Positions 17,548 through 26,000 of a DNA stretch of 64,000 nt are shown one piece after another. The stretch comes from an uncultured Prevotella sp. GTDB taxonomy: Bacteria > Bacteroidota > Bacteroidia > Bacteroidales > Bacteroidaceae. The notes beneath the pieces were generated by a model, which worked only from the letters and a program-made list of their open reading frames with translations, did no database searches and had not been told where the DNA came from. Each line of letters opens with the position of its first letter. Positions within the stretch are counted from its first letter, which is position 1. A program made the position numbers and the translations under genes. The stretch covers positions 30,524 to 94,523 of the forward strand of contig CALBLK010000071.1 in assembly GCA_937895845.1 (NCBI GenBank), given 5' to 3'.

Positions 17548-18090
17548 TCAGTAGTTCTCGGCCATCACCTCGAAGTAGCTCTGCGGATGGTCGCACACGG
17601 GGCACACCTCGGGCGCGTCGCTGCTAATGACAATGTGCCCGCAGTTGCGGCACTGCCAGATGGTGTCGCCCGCACGCGAGAACACCGCGCCCTGCCCGAT
17701 GTTGGCCAGCAGCTTGCGGTAGCGCTCCTCGTGGTGGCGCTCGATGGCGGCCACGCCGCGCATCCTGGCGGCAATCTCGGCGAAGCCCTCCGCGTCGGCC
17801 TCCTTGGCCATGCGGTCATACATGTCGGTCCACTCGTAGTTCTCGCCCTCTGCGGCAGCCTTCAGGTTGGCCGCAGTGTCCCCGATGGCGCCGCCCTCAA
17901 GGTACTTGAGCCACAGCTTGGCGTGCTCCGCCTCGTTGGCGGCGGTCTCCTCGAACAGTGCTGCAATCTGCATGTAGCCGTCCTTCCTGGCCCTCGAGGC
18001 GAAACAGGTGTACTTGCTGCGCGCCTGCGACTCGCCGGCAAAGGCTTCCTTCAGGTTCCTTTCGGTCTTTGTTCCTTTCAGCTCTTTCAT
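17548..18090 (-). CDS. rbr: Rubrerythrin
   Basis: Non-haem di-iron peroxidase that detoxifies H2O2 in anaerobes. The 180 residues contain the ferritin-like four-helix domain with metal-ligand Glu/His residues (AFAGESQARSKY; ETAANEAEHAKLW; AAIERHHEERY). A C-terminal rubredoxin-like Fe(SCys)4 site follows (WQCRNCGHIV...CPVCDHPQ). The start is ATG 18090 (MKELKGTKTERNL), the standard rubrerythrin N-terminus; the longer open frame upstream runs into the preceding phosphatase gene and is not part of the protein. It lies 26 bp downstream of the phosphatase gene on the same strand, so the two are likely cotranscribed, an uncommon pairing. Confidence 0.95.
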   Translation of the reverse strand: MKELKGTKTERNLKEAFAGESQARSKYTCFASRARKDGYMQIAALFEETAANEAEHAKLWLKYLEGGAIGDTAANLKAAAEGENYEWTDMYDRMAKEADAEGFAEIAARMRGVAAIERHHEERYRKLLANIGQGAVFSRAGDTIWQCRNCGHIVISSDAPEVCPVCDHPQSYFEVMAENY

Positions 18091-18116
18091 GTCTGTGCCT
18101 GTTTTCGGTGACCGCT

Positions 18117-19535
18117 TTATTGCTGCTGCCAGCCAGCGGCCTTGGCAATCATCTTGCATATCTCGGTGTTGTCAATGCGTCCGTGGAACTGCTCGGCCCC
18201 GGCGCCGATGGCAAAGCAGGGCACATAGCCGTCGCTGTGGTCGTAGGTGCCCCAGTTCACGTTGGCACACTCGGCCATGACCATCCTCACGGTGGCGGCC
18301 AGCTCGTCGTCTTTCTGGTAGAGCGTCTTCACGCTCTCGCCCTTTCCGGCCATGATGTGCTCAAAGGCCGTTTCCAGCCGGCGCGTCTGACTGTCGGAAA
18401 GCCTCACCTTGTCCCAGAAGCCGAAGTTGTCGGCCAGGAAGCCTTTAACCACGTTCCAGCTGTACCTGTCGCCATACTTCTCGTGCATGGCGTGCAGCTC
18501 CTTGCCCAGCCGCTCGATGCTCATGCGCTGGCTGCCAGCCACACCGAGGTGGAGGTCGTAGCCCTTGCGGCCCAGCACGAAGCCGCCTGTCTCGTGGTCG
18601 GCGGTCACGACGATAAGGGTCTCGTCGGGATGCTGCTGGTAGAACTCGTAGGCCACCCTGATGGCGTTGTCCATGTCAATCAGTTCGTGGATGAAGCACA
18701 GGTCGTTGCTGTGGCAGGCCCAGTCGATCTTGCCCCCCTCGGCCATCAGGAAGAAGCCCTTTTTCTCGCCCTGTTTCTTGGTGAGAAAGTTGATGGCGGC
18801 GCGTGTCACGTCGGTGAGCGACAGGTCGCCTTTCCTGCGGTCGATGGCGTAGGGCAGACTGTAGCGGTCGCTCTTGCTGGCCTCCTCCGTCTGCAACAGG
18901 ATCATGCGGCCGGCCTTGGCGGCCTTTTTCCGGTAGTCACGGTAGCCACGCGCAATGGTGAAGCCCTTGGCGGCGGCCTGTTTGTAGAGGTCAGCGGCGG
19001 CCCCTTTCGGCCCGTCCGGCTCCAGAAAGTCCGAGCCGGCATAAAAGTCGTTCTCGCTGTCCACCAGCTGCTGGCCGATGGTGGCATACTCCTTGCGGCT
19101 GCCCACGTGGGCGTAGAACGCGGCCGGCGTGGCGTGGTCAACGCTCACGGTGGTGGCGATGCCCACCGCTGCGCCCGCCTTGCGCGCCCAGTCGGCCACG
19201 CAGGTCACGGGCGTCGTGAGATCCTTGAGCACGCCGAGCGCGCCGTTCTTGGTCTTGTGGCCCGAGGCGAGGGCCGTGCCGCCGGCGGCAGAGTCGGTAA
19301 TGCCGTTGGTGGCGCTCTGGGTGTTGACAAAGGCGGCATAGGGGAACGAGGGGAAGCAGAGGCTCCTGGTGCCGATGCGCCCCTCCAGGGCAGCGAGATA
19401 GGTCTCGGCGGCATCCACCTGGTTAACGCCCATTCCGTCGCCTATAAAGTAAAACACATACTTGGCCCTTGGCTGGGCCATCACCGTGACCGCCAGCAAC
19501 AGCAGGCCCCACACGGTCAACATTCTCTTTCTCAT
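18117..19535 (-). CDS. Alkaline phosphatase (PhoA superfamily), exported
   Basis: Periplasmic phosphomonoesterase. The 472 residues begin with a signal peptide (MRKRMLTVWGLLLLAVTVMA), then the metal-binding start FYFIGDGMGVNQV (D33). The nucleophile is S82 in NGITDSAAGGTALASGHKTK. Later metal ligands appear in MAEGGKIDWACHSND, VVTADHETGGFV and NWGTYDHSDGYVP. This arrangement is that of classical bacterial alkaline phosphatases in Bacteroidetes. A -7 element lies about 35 bp upstream. rbr follows at 26 bp. Confidence 0.94.
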   Translation of the reverse strand: MRKRMLTVWGLLLLAVTVMAQPRAKYVFYFIGDGMGVNQVDAAETYLAALEGRIGTRSLCFPSFPYAAFVNTQSATNGITDSAAGGTALASGHKTKNGALGVLKDLTTPVTCVADWARKAGAAVGIATTVSVDHATPAAFYAHVGSRKEYATIGQQLVDSENDFYAGSDFLEPDGPKGAAADLYKQAAAKGFTIARGYRDYRKKAAKAGRMILLQTEEASKSDRYSLPYAIDRRKGDLSLTDVTRAAINFLTKKQGEKKGFFLMAEGGKIDWACHSNDLCFIHELIDMDNAIRVAYEFYQQHPDETLIVVTADHETGGFVLGRKGYDLHLGVAGSQRMSIERLGKELHAMHEKYGDRYSWNVVKGFLADNFGFWDKVRLSDSQTRRLETAFEHIMAGKGESVKTLYQKDDELAATVRMVMAECANVNWGTYDHSDGYVPCFAIGAGAEQFHGRIDNTEICKMIAKAAGWQQQ

Positions 19536-19569
19536 GTCTTCTTACTGATTTGGTAGTTGTTGTTGATGA

Positions 19570-19577
19570 TGCAAAGG
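19570..19577 (-). promoter_or_regulatory. -7 element for the phosphatase-rbr operon
   Basis: On the minus strand TACCTTTG (TAnnTTTG) lies about 35 bp before the phosphatase ATG. No good -33 TTG is visible, so support rests on the -7 box and position. Confidence 0.5.
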
Positions 19578-19815
19578 TAGTGCTTTTTAGCCATTCGCCG
19601 CGCTTTTTCCCGTTTTCTTTTCACGCCAAAAGGGCCTGTTTGCCCGCGGGCGGCGGGCGGCCGGGGCGGGGCGTCCCCGCACGCTCAGTGACAGGAAAGC
19701 GGGCCTTTCCGGGCTGTCCGTGCAGCCATTGCCACAACGCGCGGCCTCCGCAAGGGGGCCGCTTTTGGGTGCCAGGAGGGGCACATGCGTAGGCCTGGTG
19801 AGGCGTTTCAAAAAT

Positions 19816-19947
19816 GAAAAGGTGCGTTTGGCCTTGTCAAACGGTGCGTTTGACCGTGCAAAACGGTGCGTTCGAGCGCGCAAAACAGTGCGTTCGAGCG
19901 TGCAAAACGGTGCGTTCGAGCGCGCAAAACAGTGCGTTCGGCAGTGC
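19816..19947. repeat. 22-bp-period repeat array, locus 1 (six units)
   Basis: Six units with core AAACGGTGCGTT repeat at exactly 22-bp steps; the central T falls at 19823, 19845, 19867, 19889, 19911 and 19933. The core AACG-GTG-CGTT is itself palindromic. The other ten bases of each unit are more variable and GC-rich (GAGCGCGC, GAGCGTGC and similar). The array begins right after the terminator of the leftward lipoprotein gene. Related arrays occur at 46775-46884 and 54456-54582. Open frames here give only repetitive peptides and are not genes. The rest of 19578-19815 holds no feature I can name. Confidence 0.88.
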
Positions 19948-19983
19948 AAAAACGGCCGTTCCGCAAGGTGGGAACGGCCGTTT
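19948..19983 (-). terminator. Terminator of the 20868-19993 lipoprotein gene
   Basis: A 13-bp perfect stem (AAACGGCCGTTCC at 19950-19962 with its complement at 19971-19983), 8-nt loop, followed on the minus strand by a T-run (plus-strand A's at 19948-19952). The stem starts 10 bp after the stop codon. Confidence 0.88.
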
Positions 19984-19992
19984 CAGAAAGGT

Positions 19993-20868
19993 TTATTTTC
20001 TCTTAGTGGGCACGTTAAACTCCTTCATCTGCGATGTAATCTCGTTGTCGCCCTGCACAACGGCCACATGGAGCGTTATCTCGCCGTCCTTCAGGCGCCT
20101 GTCGCCGTAGACCGTGGCCGTGTAGCGCACACCCTGTCCCGGGGCGATGCTCTCGACCCTGACGCTCGGCGAGATGTGGACGTGCCTGTTGCCCGTGGTC
20201 TCCAGCACGGTGGGCGTGAGACCGTAGATGGGTCTGCCGGAGCGGTTCATGATGTCAAAGGACACCTGGCTCTCCTCGCCGGCAGCCAGGACACCGTCGC
20301 CCGAGCGGTCAACAAAGGTGGCGTTGCACACCTCGACCAGCGCGTTGAAGCGGAACTTGTAGTCGCCCTTGATGTTGCTCAGCTGCCCTACGGTCAGCTC
20401 GCGAGGTGTCACCTCCTCGGCCTTCACCGTCGAGAAGGTGTCATTGCCGTCCGGATACTCGCCCGCGGCGCCGCCGTCAAAGTCAATGCGGTCGTCGCCG
20501 CTGTTGGTGGGGTTGAAGCCGCTGCCGGCATCCGCGGCACGCTCGCCGCCCGGCTGCTGGCTGTAGCCGCGCTGCCCGCGCTGCCCGCGCGGACTGTATT
20601 CGGCCTCGCGGTCGCGCTGGTAGCGTTCGTACCTGTCCTGCTGCGCACGGTCGGCTGCCGAGCCGATGGCCGCTCCGGCCACCGCCCCGCCAGCCATTCC
20701 CACAATGGTGCCGATGTCGGCGCCGCGCGGCCCGCCGTTGATGCCGCCAATGGCCGAACCCAACACAGACCCTATCTGACTGCCCATAAAGGCTCCCTCG
20801 CCGGCGTAGCTTCCGCAGCCGGAGAGCGCCAGGGTGCCGCACAGTGTTATAGTCAAAGCTTTTTTCAT
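19993..20868 (-). CDS. Glycine-zipper lipoprotein, function unknown
   Basis: A 291-residue predicted lipoprotein. The N-terminus MKKALTITLCGTLALSGCGS carries a lipobox (LSGC). A glycine-zipper stretch follows (GSQIGSVLGSAIGG ... GTIVGMAGGAVAGAAIGSAA), then a Gln/Arg/Tyr-rich linker. The C-terminal beta-rich domain of about 110 residues (VEVCNATFVDRSGDGVLAAG, VHISPSVRVESIAPGQGVRY, ITLHVAVVQGDNEITSQ) looks Ig-like. The start is ATG 20868 because the lipobox then sits at the expected place; the open frame extends 19 codons further but crosses the promoter. Glycine zippers often insert into or associate with membranes. I cannot assign a role. Confidence 0.8.
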   Translation of the reverse strand: MKKALTITLCGTLALSGCGSYAGEGAFMGSQIGSVLGSAIGGINGGPRGADIGTIVGMAGGAVAGAAIGSAADRAQQDRYERYQRDREAEYSPRGQRGQRGYSQQPGGERAADAGSGFNPTNSGDDRIDFDGGAAGEYPDGNDTFSTVKAEEVTPRELTVGQLSNIKGDYKFRFNALVEVCNATFVDRSGDGVLAAGEESQVSFDIMNRSGRPIYGLTPTVLETTGNRHVHISPSVRVESIAPGQGVRYTATVYGDRRLKDGEITLHVAVVQGDNEITSQMKEFNVPTKRK

Positions 20869-20894
20869 TGTCTGCTGCCTTAATGTCACAGCCA

Positions 20895-20902
20895 CAAAGG
20901 TA
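20895..20902 (-). promoter_or_regulatory. -7 element for the lipoprotein gene
   Basis: On the minus strand TACCTTTG lies 27 bp before ATG 20868. CAAA on the plus strand at 20915-20918 is only 12 bp away, shorter than usual, so the -33 box is unclear. Confidence 0.5.
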
Positions 20903-21067
20903 CGCCTTTTGTCACAAAGGGCCATGAAGATTTCCCTAAAAGTGGATAGGGATTTGCCTAAAAAAGGTTTTGCAATGTGCGTTTTGCAATTTGATTAAAA
21001 TGTGGAAAACAGTGTGAAATAAATGCGAAAATGGGTGATTACGCACGTGAAAAGCTCGGAAAAATCT

Positions 21068-21098
21068 TGTCAGAGACAAATTAAAGCACTACCTTTGC
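21068..21098 (+). promoter_or_regulatory. Promoter of fba
   Basis: TTG at 21068-21070, 20-bp spacer, TACCTTTG at 21091-21098. The leader of about 45 nt before the ATG is AT-rich (TTAACATCAAAATACTTTG). Confidence 0.75.
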
Positions 21099-21146
21099 GA
21101 CCAGAACAAGCGGAATTTTCTAATTAACATCAAAATACTTTGAATT

Positions 21147-22157
21147 ATGGTAAGTTATAAGACACTGGGCTTGGTAAACACCAGAGAGATGTTTAAGCGG
21201 GCCATCAACGGCGGTTATGCCATTCCTGCCTTCAACTTCAACAACATGGAGCAGCTGCAGGCCATCATCAAGGCTTCGTCTGAGATGAAGTCACCGGTCA
21301 TCCTGCAGGTGTCAAAGGGCGCGCGCAACTACGCCAACCAGACGCTGCTGCGCTACATGGCCGAAGGTGCCGTGCAGTACGCCAAGGAGCTGGGCTGCAA
21401 GCACCCCGAGATTGTGCTCCACCTCGACCACGGCGACAGCTTCGAGCTGTGCAAGAGCTGCGTTGACACGGGCTTCTCGTCTGTGATGATTGACGGCTCG
21501 GCCCTTCCTTACGACGAGAACGTGGCCCTCACCAAGAAGGTGGTTGACTACGCGCACCAGTTTGACGTGACTGTCGAGGGCGAGCTTGGCGTGCTCGCCG
21601 GCGTTGAGGACGAGGTGTCTTCCGAGGTATGCCACTACACAAAGCCCGAGGAGGTGCAGGACTTCGTGTCGAAGACCGGCGTTGACTCGCTGGCCATCTC
21701 CATCGGCACTTCGCACGGTGCCTACAAGTTCAAGCCCGAGCAGTGCACCCGCGACCCGAAGACGGGCAGGCTCGTGCCACCGCCACTGGCATTCGACGTG
21801 CTTGACGAGATCATGGTGAAGCTGCCCGGATTCCCCATCGTGCTCCACGGCTCGTCTTCCGTTCCGCAGGAGTATGTTGACATGATCAACAAGTACGGAG
21901 GCAAGCTGCCCGACGCTGTGGGCATCCCCGAGGAGCAGCTGCGCAAGGCAGCCAAGAGCGCAGTGTGCAAGATTAACATCGACTCTGACTCCCGCCTGGC
22001 CTTTACCGCCGCCGTGCGCAAGGTGCTGGCCGAGAAGCCGGGCGAGTTTGACCCCCGCAAGTACTGCGGTCCCGCCCGCGACGAAATGGAGAAGATGTAC
22101 TGCCACAAGATTGTCGACGTGCTCGGCTCTAACAACAAGCTGGCCCAGCTTGACTGA
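21147..22157 (+). CDS. fba: Class II fructose-bisphosphate aldolase
   Basis: Zn-dependent cleavage of fructose 1,6-bisphosphate in glycolysis/gluconeogenesis. The 336 residues contain YAIPAFNFNNMEQLQAI, the catalytic/zinc motif VLHLDHGDSFELCK, VEGELGVLAGVEDEV, the zinc ligand in IGTSHGAYKFKP, and FPIVLHGSSSVPQEYV with the last Zn His. Sequence and length fit the FBA/tagatose-bisphosphate aldolase class IIB group, so tagatose-bisphosphate use cannot be strictly excluded. The gene is monocistronic, with its own promoter and terminator. Confidence 0.94.
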   Translation: MVSYKTLGLVNTREMFKRAINGGYAIPAFNFNNMEQLQAIIKASSEMKSPVILQVSKGARNYANQTLLRYMAEGAVQYAKELGCKHPEIVLHLDHGDSFELCKSCVDTGFSSVMIDGSALPYDENVALTKKVVDYAHQFDVTVEGELGVLAGVEDEVSSEVCHYTKPEEVQDFVSKTGVDSLAISIGTSHGAYKFKPEQCTRDPKTGRLVPPPLAFDVLDEIMVKLPGFPIVLHGSSSVPQEYVDMINKYGGKLPDAVGIPEEQLRKAAKSAVCKINIDSDSRLAFTAAVRKVLAEKPGEFDPRKYCGPARDEMEKMYCHKIVDVLGSNNKLAQLD

Positions 22158-22184
22158 CCGCGACAGCGACAGCAGAAACCCACA

Positions 22185-22217
22185 GGGGCCGTCTTCCGCA
22201 AGGGAGACGGCCCTTTT
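22185..22217 (+). terminator. Terminator of fba
   Basis: Stem GGGCCGTCT (22186-22194) pairs with AGACGGCCC (22205-22213) around a short loop and is followed by TTTTT (22213-22217). It lies about 30 bp after the fba stop. Confidence 0.85.
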
Positions 22218-22284
22218 TGGTGGCATTTCCACTGCCTTGAGCATGAAAACACAGCCAAAACGGCTGTAATCAGCGGAAAAACCG

Positions 22285-22392
22285 TAACTTTGTAGAAGAC
22301 AAGCTGCGCTCAGCAATGCGAGAACAAGTTCTCATTGCATTCGCTGGCATTGCCTTTGTAGAAGACAAGCTGCGCTCAGCAATGCGAGAACA
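22285..22392 (+). repeat. 66-bp promoter-linked repeat, copy at 22.3 kb
   Basis: A 39-bp direct repeat (22288-22326 and 22354-22392, beginning CTTTGTAGAAGACAAGCTGC) recurs at a 66-bp step. The first copy starts inside the -7 box TAACTTTG (22285-22292), so the element appears to carry or sit on a promoter. The bases between can fold back on themselves (CAGCAATGCGAGAAC with GTTCTCATTGCATTCGCTG). A diverged unit with the same 66-bp step lies at 63846-63924. ATGs inside the repeat extend the downstream gene's open frame falsely. Confidence 0.75.
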
Positions 22393-22414
22393 GGCATTAT
22401 TCAAGACCAAGGAC

Positions 22415-23032
22415 ATGAAAATATTCGCTGTCGGAATGAACTACATCCAGCACAATAAAGAGCTGGACGGAACGTTATATAAACCGGAGAGCCCCGTGAT
22501 TTTCACCAAGGCAGACTCCGCACTGCTCAAGGACCGCAAGCCCTTCTTTGTGCCCGACTGGTGCAAGCGGGTGGACTACGAGACCGAGATTGTGGTGAGG
22601 ATATGCCGGCTGGGCAAGAGCATACCCGAAAGGTTCGCCCACCGCTACTACGACGCAGTGACGGTGGGCATCGACTTCACCGCACGCGACCTGCAGCAGA
22701 AGCTGCGCGCGGCGGGACAGCCCTGGGAGCTGTGCAAGGGATTCGACGGGGCGGCCGCCATCGGCGACTGGGTGCCGGTGGAGAAGCTGCGCGACGTGCA
22801 GGCCCTGCACTTCCACCTTGACATCAACGGCACAACCGTGCAGGAGGGGTGTACCAGCGACATGCTCTACCGGGTGGACGAGCTGATTGCCTACATCAGC
22901 CGGTTTTTCACCCTGAAGACAGGCGACCTGCTCTACACGGGGACACCGGCCGGAGTGGGACCGGTGCACATCGACGACCACCTGGAGGGCTATCTGGAAG
23001 ACCGCAAGGTGATGGAGTTCAACTGCAAGTGA
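22415..23032 (+). CDS. Fumarylacetoacetate hydrolase family protein
   Basis: Probable acylpyruvate hydrolase/decarboxylase-type enzyme of the FAH fold; the substrate is unknown. The 205 residues contain the metal-binding Glu in VDYETEIVVRICRLG, then DAVTVGIDFTARDLQQK, the loop GFDGAAAIGDWVP and the C-terminal TGDLLYTGTPAGVGPV. Length is that of small, single-domain YcgM-like members. The start is ATG 22415 (MKIFAVGMNYIQH), where family homology begins; upstream ATGs at 22316 and beyond lie in the 66-bp repeat. It precedes porU by 45 bp on the same strand. Confidence 0.88.
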   Translation: MKIFAVGMNYIQHNKELDGTLYKPESPVIFTKADSALLKDRKPFFVPDWCKRVDYETEIVVRICRLGKSIPERFAHRYYDAVTVGIDFTARDLQQKLRAAGQPWELCKGFDGAAAIGDWVPVEKLRDVQALHFHLDINGTTVQEGCTSDMLYRVDELIAYISRFFTLKTGDLLYTGTPAGVGPVHIDDHLEGYLEDRKVMEFNCK

Positions 23033-23077
23033 CCCGGACACCCCGGCGACATGACCAACCTTACAGTGACACGCACA

Positions 23078-26000
23078 ATGAAGAGACTTATACTTATGAC
23101 GGCCTTCGCGCTCGGCCTGGCATTGCAGGCCGGGGCGCAACGCTTTTTCAACCTTACGGCAGACCAGCTGCGCATCGACTCGCTGCTGCCGGTGTTCACC
23201 CACGCTTTCCCACTGGACGGAGCGTTCCGCGACTCTGCCTACCGGGTGGCCATCGAATACCCCGAGTATGTGGAGATGACAGCAGCCGACGTGAGCCGCT
23301 ACCTGCACGCTGACGCCGGACAGCGGCGCGCACTGGTGGGCGACTCGCTGCCCGACACCCCCGAGGTGAACCTGCAGCTGGGCATTGACCGCAAGCGCGG
23401 AACGCTCAGCGCGTGGCTGGTGCCCATCGTCTTTCGCGACGGTCGCTACCGCAAGCTGGTGAGCTTCAAGCTGGCAGTCACCGCCACGGCGCGCCACACG
23501 GGCGCGGCCCTGCGCCCGTCAGGACGGGGCGGGGTGGCACAGGCTGAGGCCGGCGGCGCCGGCGCCGGCGAACGTTATGCCGGCCACTCGGTGCTGGCAC
23601 AGGGGCAGTGGGCCAAGATCAGGGTGCCCTGGAACGGAGTCTACGAACTGACAGCCGACGTGGTGCGCGCCGCCGGCTTCAGCGACATCAGCAAGGTGAA
23701 GATCTACGGCTATGGCGGCGCGCTGCAGCCCGAGGTGCTCCAAGGCGACTACCTCAAGGAGACCGATGACCTCAAGGAGGTGGCCCAGTGCGTGGCGGGC
23801 GGACGGCGGCTCTTCTACGGCCGCGGGCCTGTCTACTGGAACGCGGGGCTGCGGCGCGTGCGCAACCCCTACAGCAACTACGGCTACTACTTTCTGACCG
23901 AGAGCGACAGCGCGCCACTCACCGTGGACAGCACTGCCTTTGTGAGCGCGTTCTACCCATCGGGTGACGACACGCACACACTCTACGAGGTAGACAGTTA
24001 CTCCTGGTATTCCGGAGGGCGCAACCTTTTTGACGCGCAGCCCCTCGAACAGGACGAGCCGCACGACTACACGCTGGACGCCGCCAACGCCGCCGAAGGC
24101 GGGTTCCTGCGCGTGGTGGTGTCGTCAGACAACGTATCGGCGGTCACAGTGGCCGTCAACGACAGCGTGGTGGGCACGGTGAGCGTGGGCAAACTGCCTA
24201 ACTACAGCAAGGCCAACAGCGGCGAGGCTGTGTTTACGCTGCCGCGACTGGCCGCCACCAACAAGGTGACGCTCACCAAGACCTCGGGCAACATGGCCAG
24301 GCTCGACTACATTGACCTGCGGTGCCGGGCGACGAAAGCGGCCCCCGAACTGTCGCGGACAGCGTTCCCCGCACCGGAGTATGTCTACCGCATCACCAAC
24401 CAGGACATGCACGCCCACCAGCCGGTGGACATGGTGATTATCATACCCACCACACAGAAGCTGCTGGCACAGGCCAGCAGGCTCAAGGCTCTGCACGAGC
24501 AGCGCGACTCGATGACGGTGCGCATCGTGCCTGCCGACGAGCTGTTCAACGAGTTCTCCAGCGGGACACCCGACGCCACGGCCTACAAGCGCTACATGAA
24601 GATGCTCTACGACCGCGCCCCCTCGGCCGAGGAGGCGCCCAAGTACCTGGTGATGTTCGGCGACGGCGCGTGGGACAACCGCATGTGCCTGACCGGATGG
24701 TCAGGCTGCTCGCCCGACGACTTCCTGCTCTGCTACGAGAGCGAAAACTCCTTCAGCGAGACCCAGTGCCTGGTGAGCGACGACTTCTTCTGCCTGCTCG
24801 ATGACAACGAACGGCTCTGGACCGAAGGCAACGACTACTCCTACACGGGCATAACCGACGTGGCCGTGGGGCGGTTCCCGGTGCGCACCGACGGCGAGGC
24901 CAAGATTATGGTCGACAAGATTGAGGCGTACATGGACAACAAGGCGGCCGGCTCGTGGCAGAACACGCTGGTGTTCATGGGTGACGACGGCAACAACAAC
25001 GCGCACATGGCAGACGCCAACACCGCGGCAAGGATTGTGGAGCAGAACTGGCCGGGCTACGAGGTGAAACGGGTGTTCTGGGATTCCTACAAACGCACCT
25101 CGACAACAACGGGCTACGCCTTTCCCGAGGCGGAGGCGCAGGTCAAGCACTACATGGACAACGGCGCGCTCATCATGGACTACAGCGGTCACGGCGCGCC
25201 CTACATGATGTCGAACGAGAAGGTGCTGGTGATCAACGACTTCAAGAACGCTAACTGCCCGAACCTTCCGCTCTGGATCACGGCCTCGTGCGACATCATG
25301 CCCTTTGACGGACAGACGGACAACATTGGCGAGACAGCCATACTCAACCCCAATGGGGGGGCCATCGCATTCTACGGGACCACACGCACGGTGTTCCAGG
25401 CGCAGAACGCAATGATGAACCAGGCTTACCTTCGCCGCGTGCTCGACACGTCAAACGGCGGAATGGGCATGGGCGAGGCGGCCCGGCAGGCCAAGAACAG
25501 CCTGGTGACCGGCACCTCCACAGACCACTCGGTCAACAGGTTGCAGTACACCTTTCTGGGAGACCCGGCACTCAAGCTGGCCTGCCCGCAGCTGCAGATG
25601 GCTATCGACTCGATCAACGGCGAGCCGGTGGCCGGCGGGAAGACGCTTGAGATGAAGGCCGGCAGCGCGGTGACCATGACCGGCCGGGTGATGCGCGCCG
25701 GACAGGAGGTGACCGACTTCGACGGCCTGGCCACGGCCTATGTGCGCGACGCCGAGCAGACGGTGGTGTGCTATCTGTGGGACACCGACCCAGAGACAGG
25801 GTCGCAGTCAGCCTATGTGTACACCGACTATCCCAACTACATCTACAAGGGACAGGACAGCATCCGCAACGGACGGTTTGCCATCAACTTTGCAGTGCCA
25901 AAGGACATCCAGTACAGCGCCGGCAACGGAATGGTGAACATCTATGGCGTGAACGGCGACCACTCGGCCATGGCCCACGGCCATACTTCGGCGCTCGCGT

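Noticed and set aside
19587..19949. Open frames across the 22-bp arrays (also near 46648-46965 and 54281-54586) giving Arg/Phe-rich repetitive peptides
   Set aside because: The peptides are translations of the repeats; a 22-bp period cycles through all frames, and no start or domain supports a gene.
22316..22414. N-terminal extension of the FAH-family protein from the ATG at 22316
   Set aside because: These codons are made of the 66-bp repeat; family homology begins at 22415.
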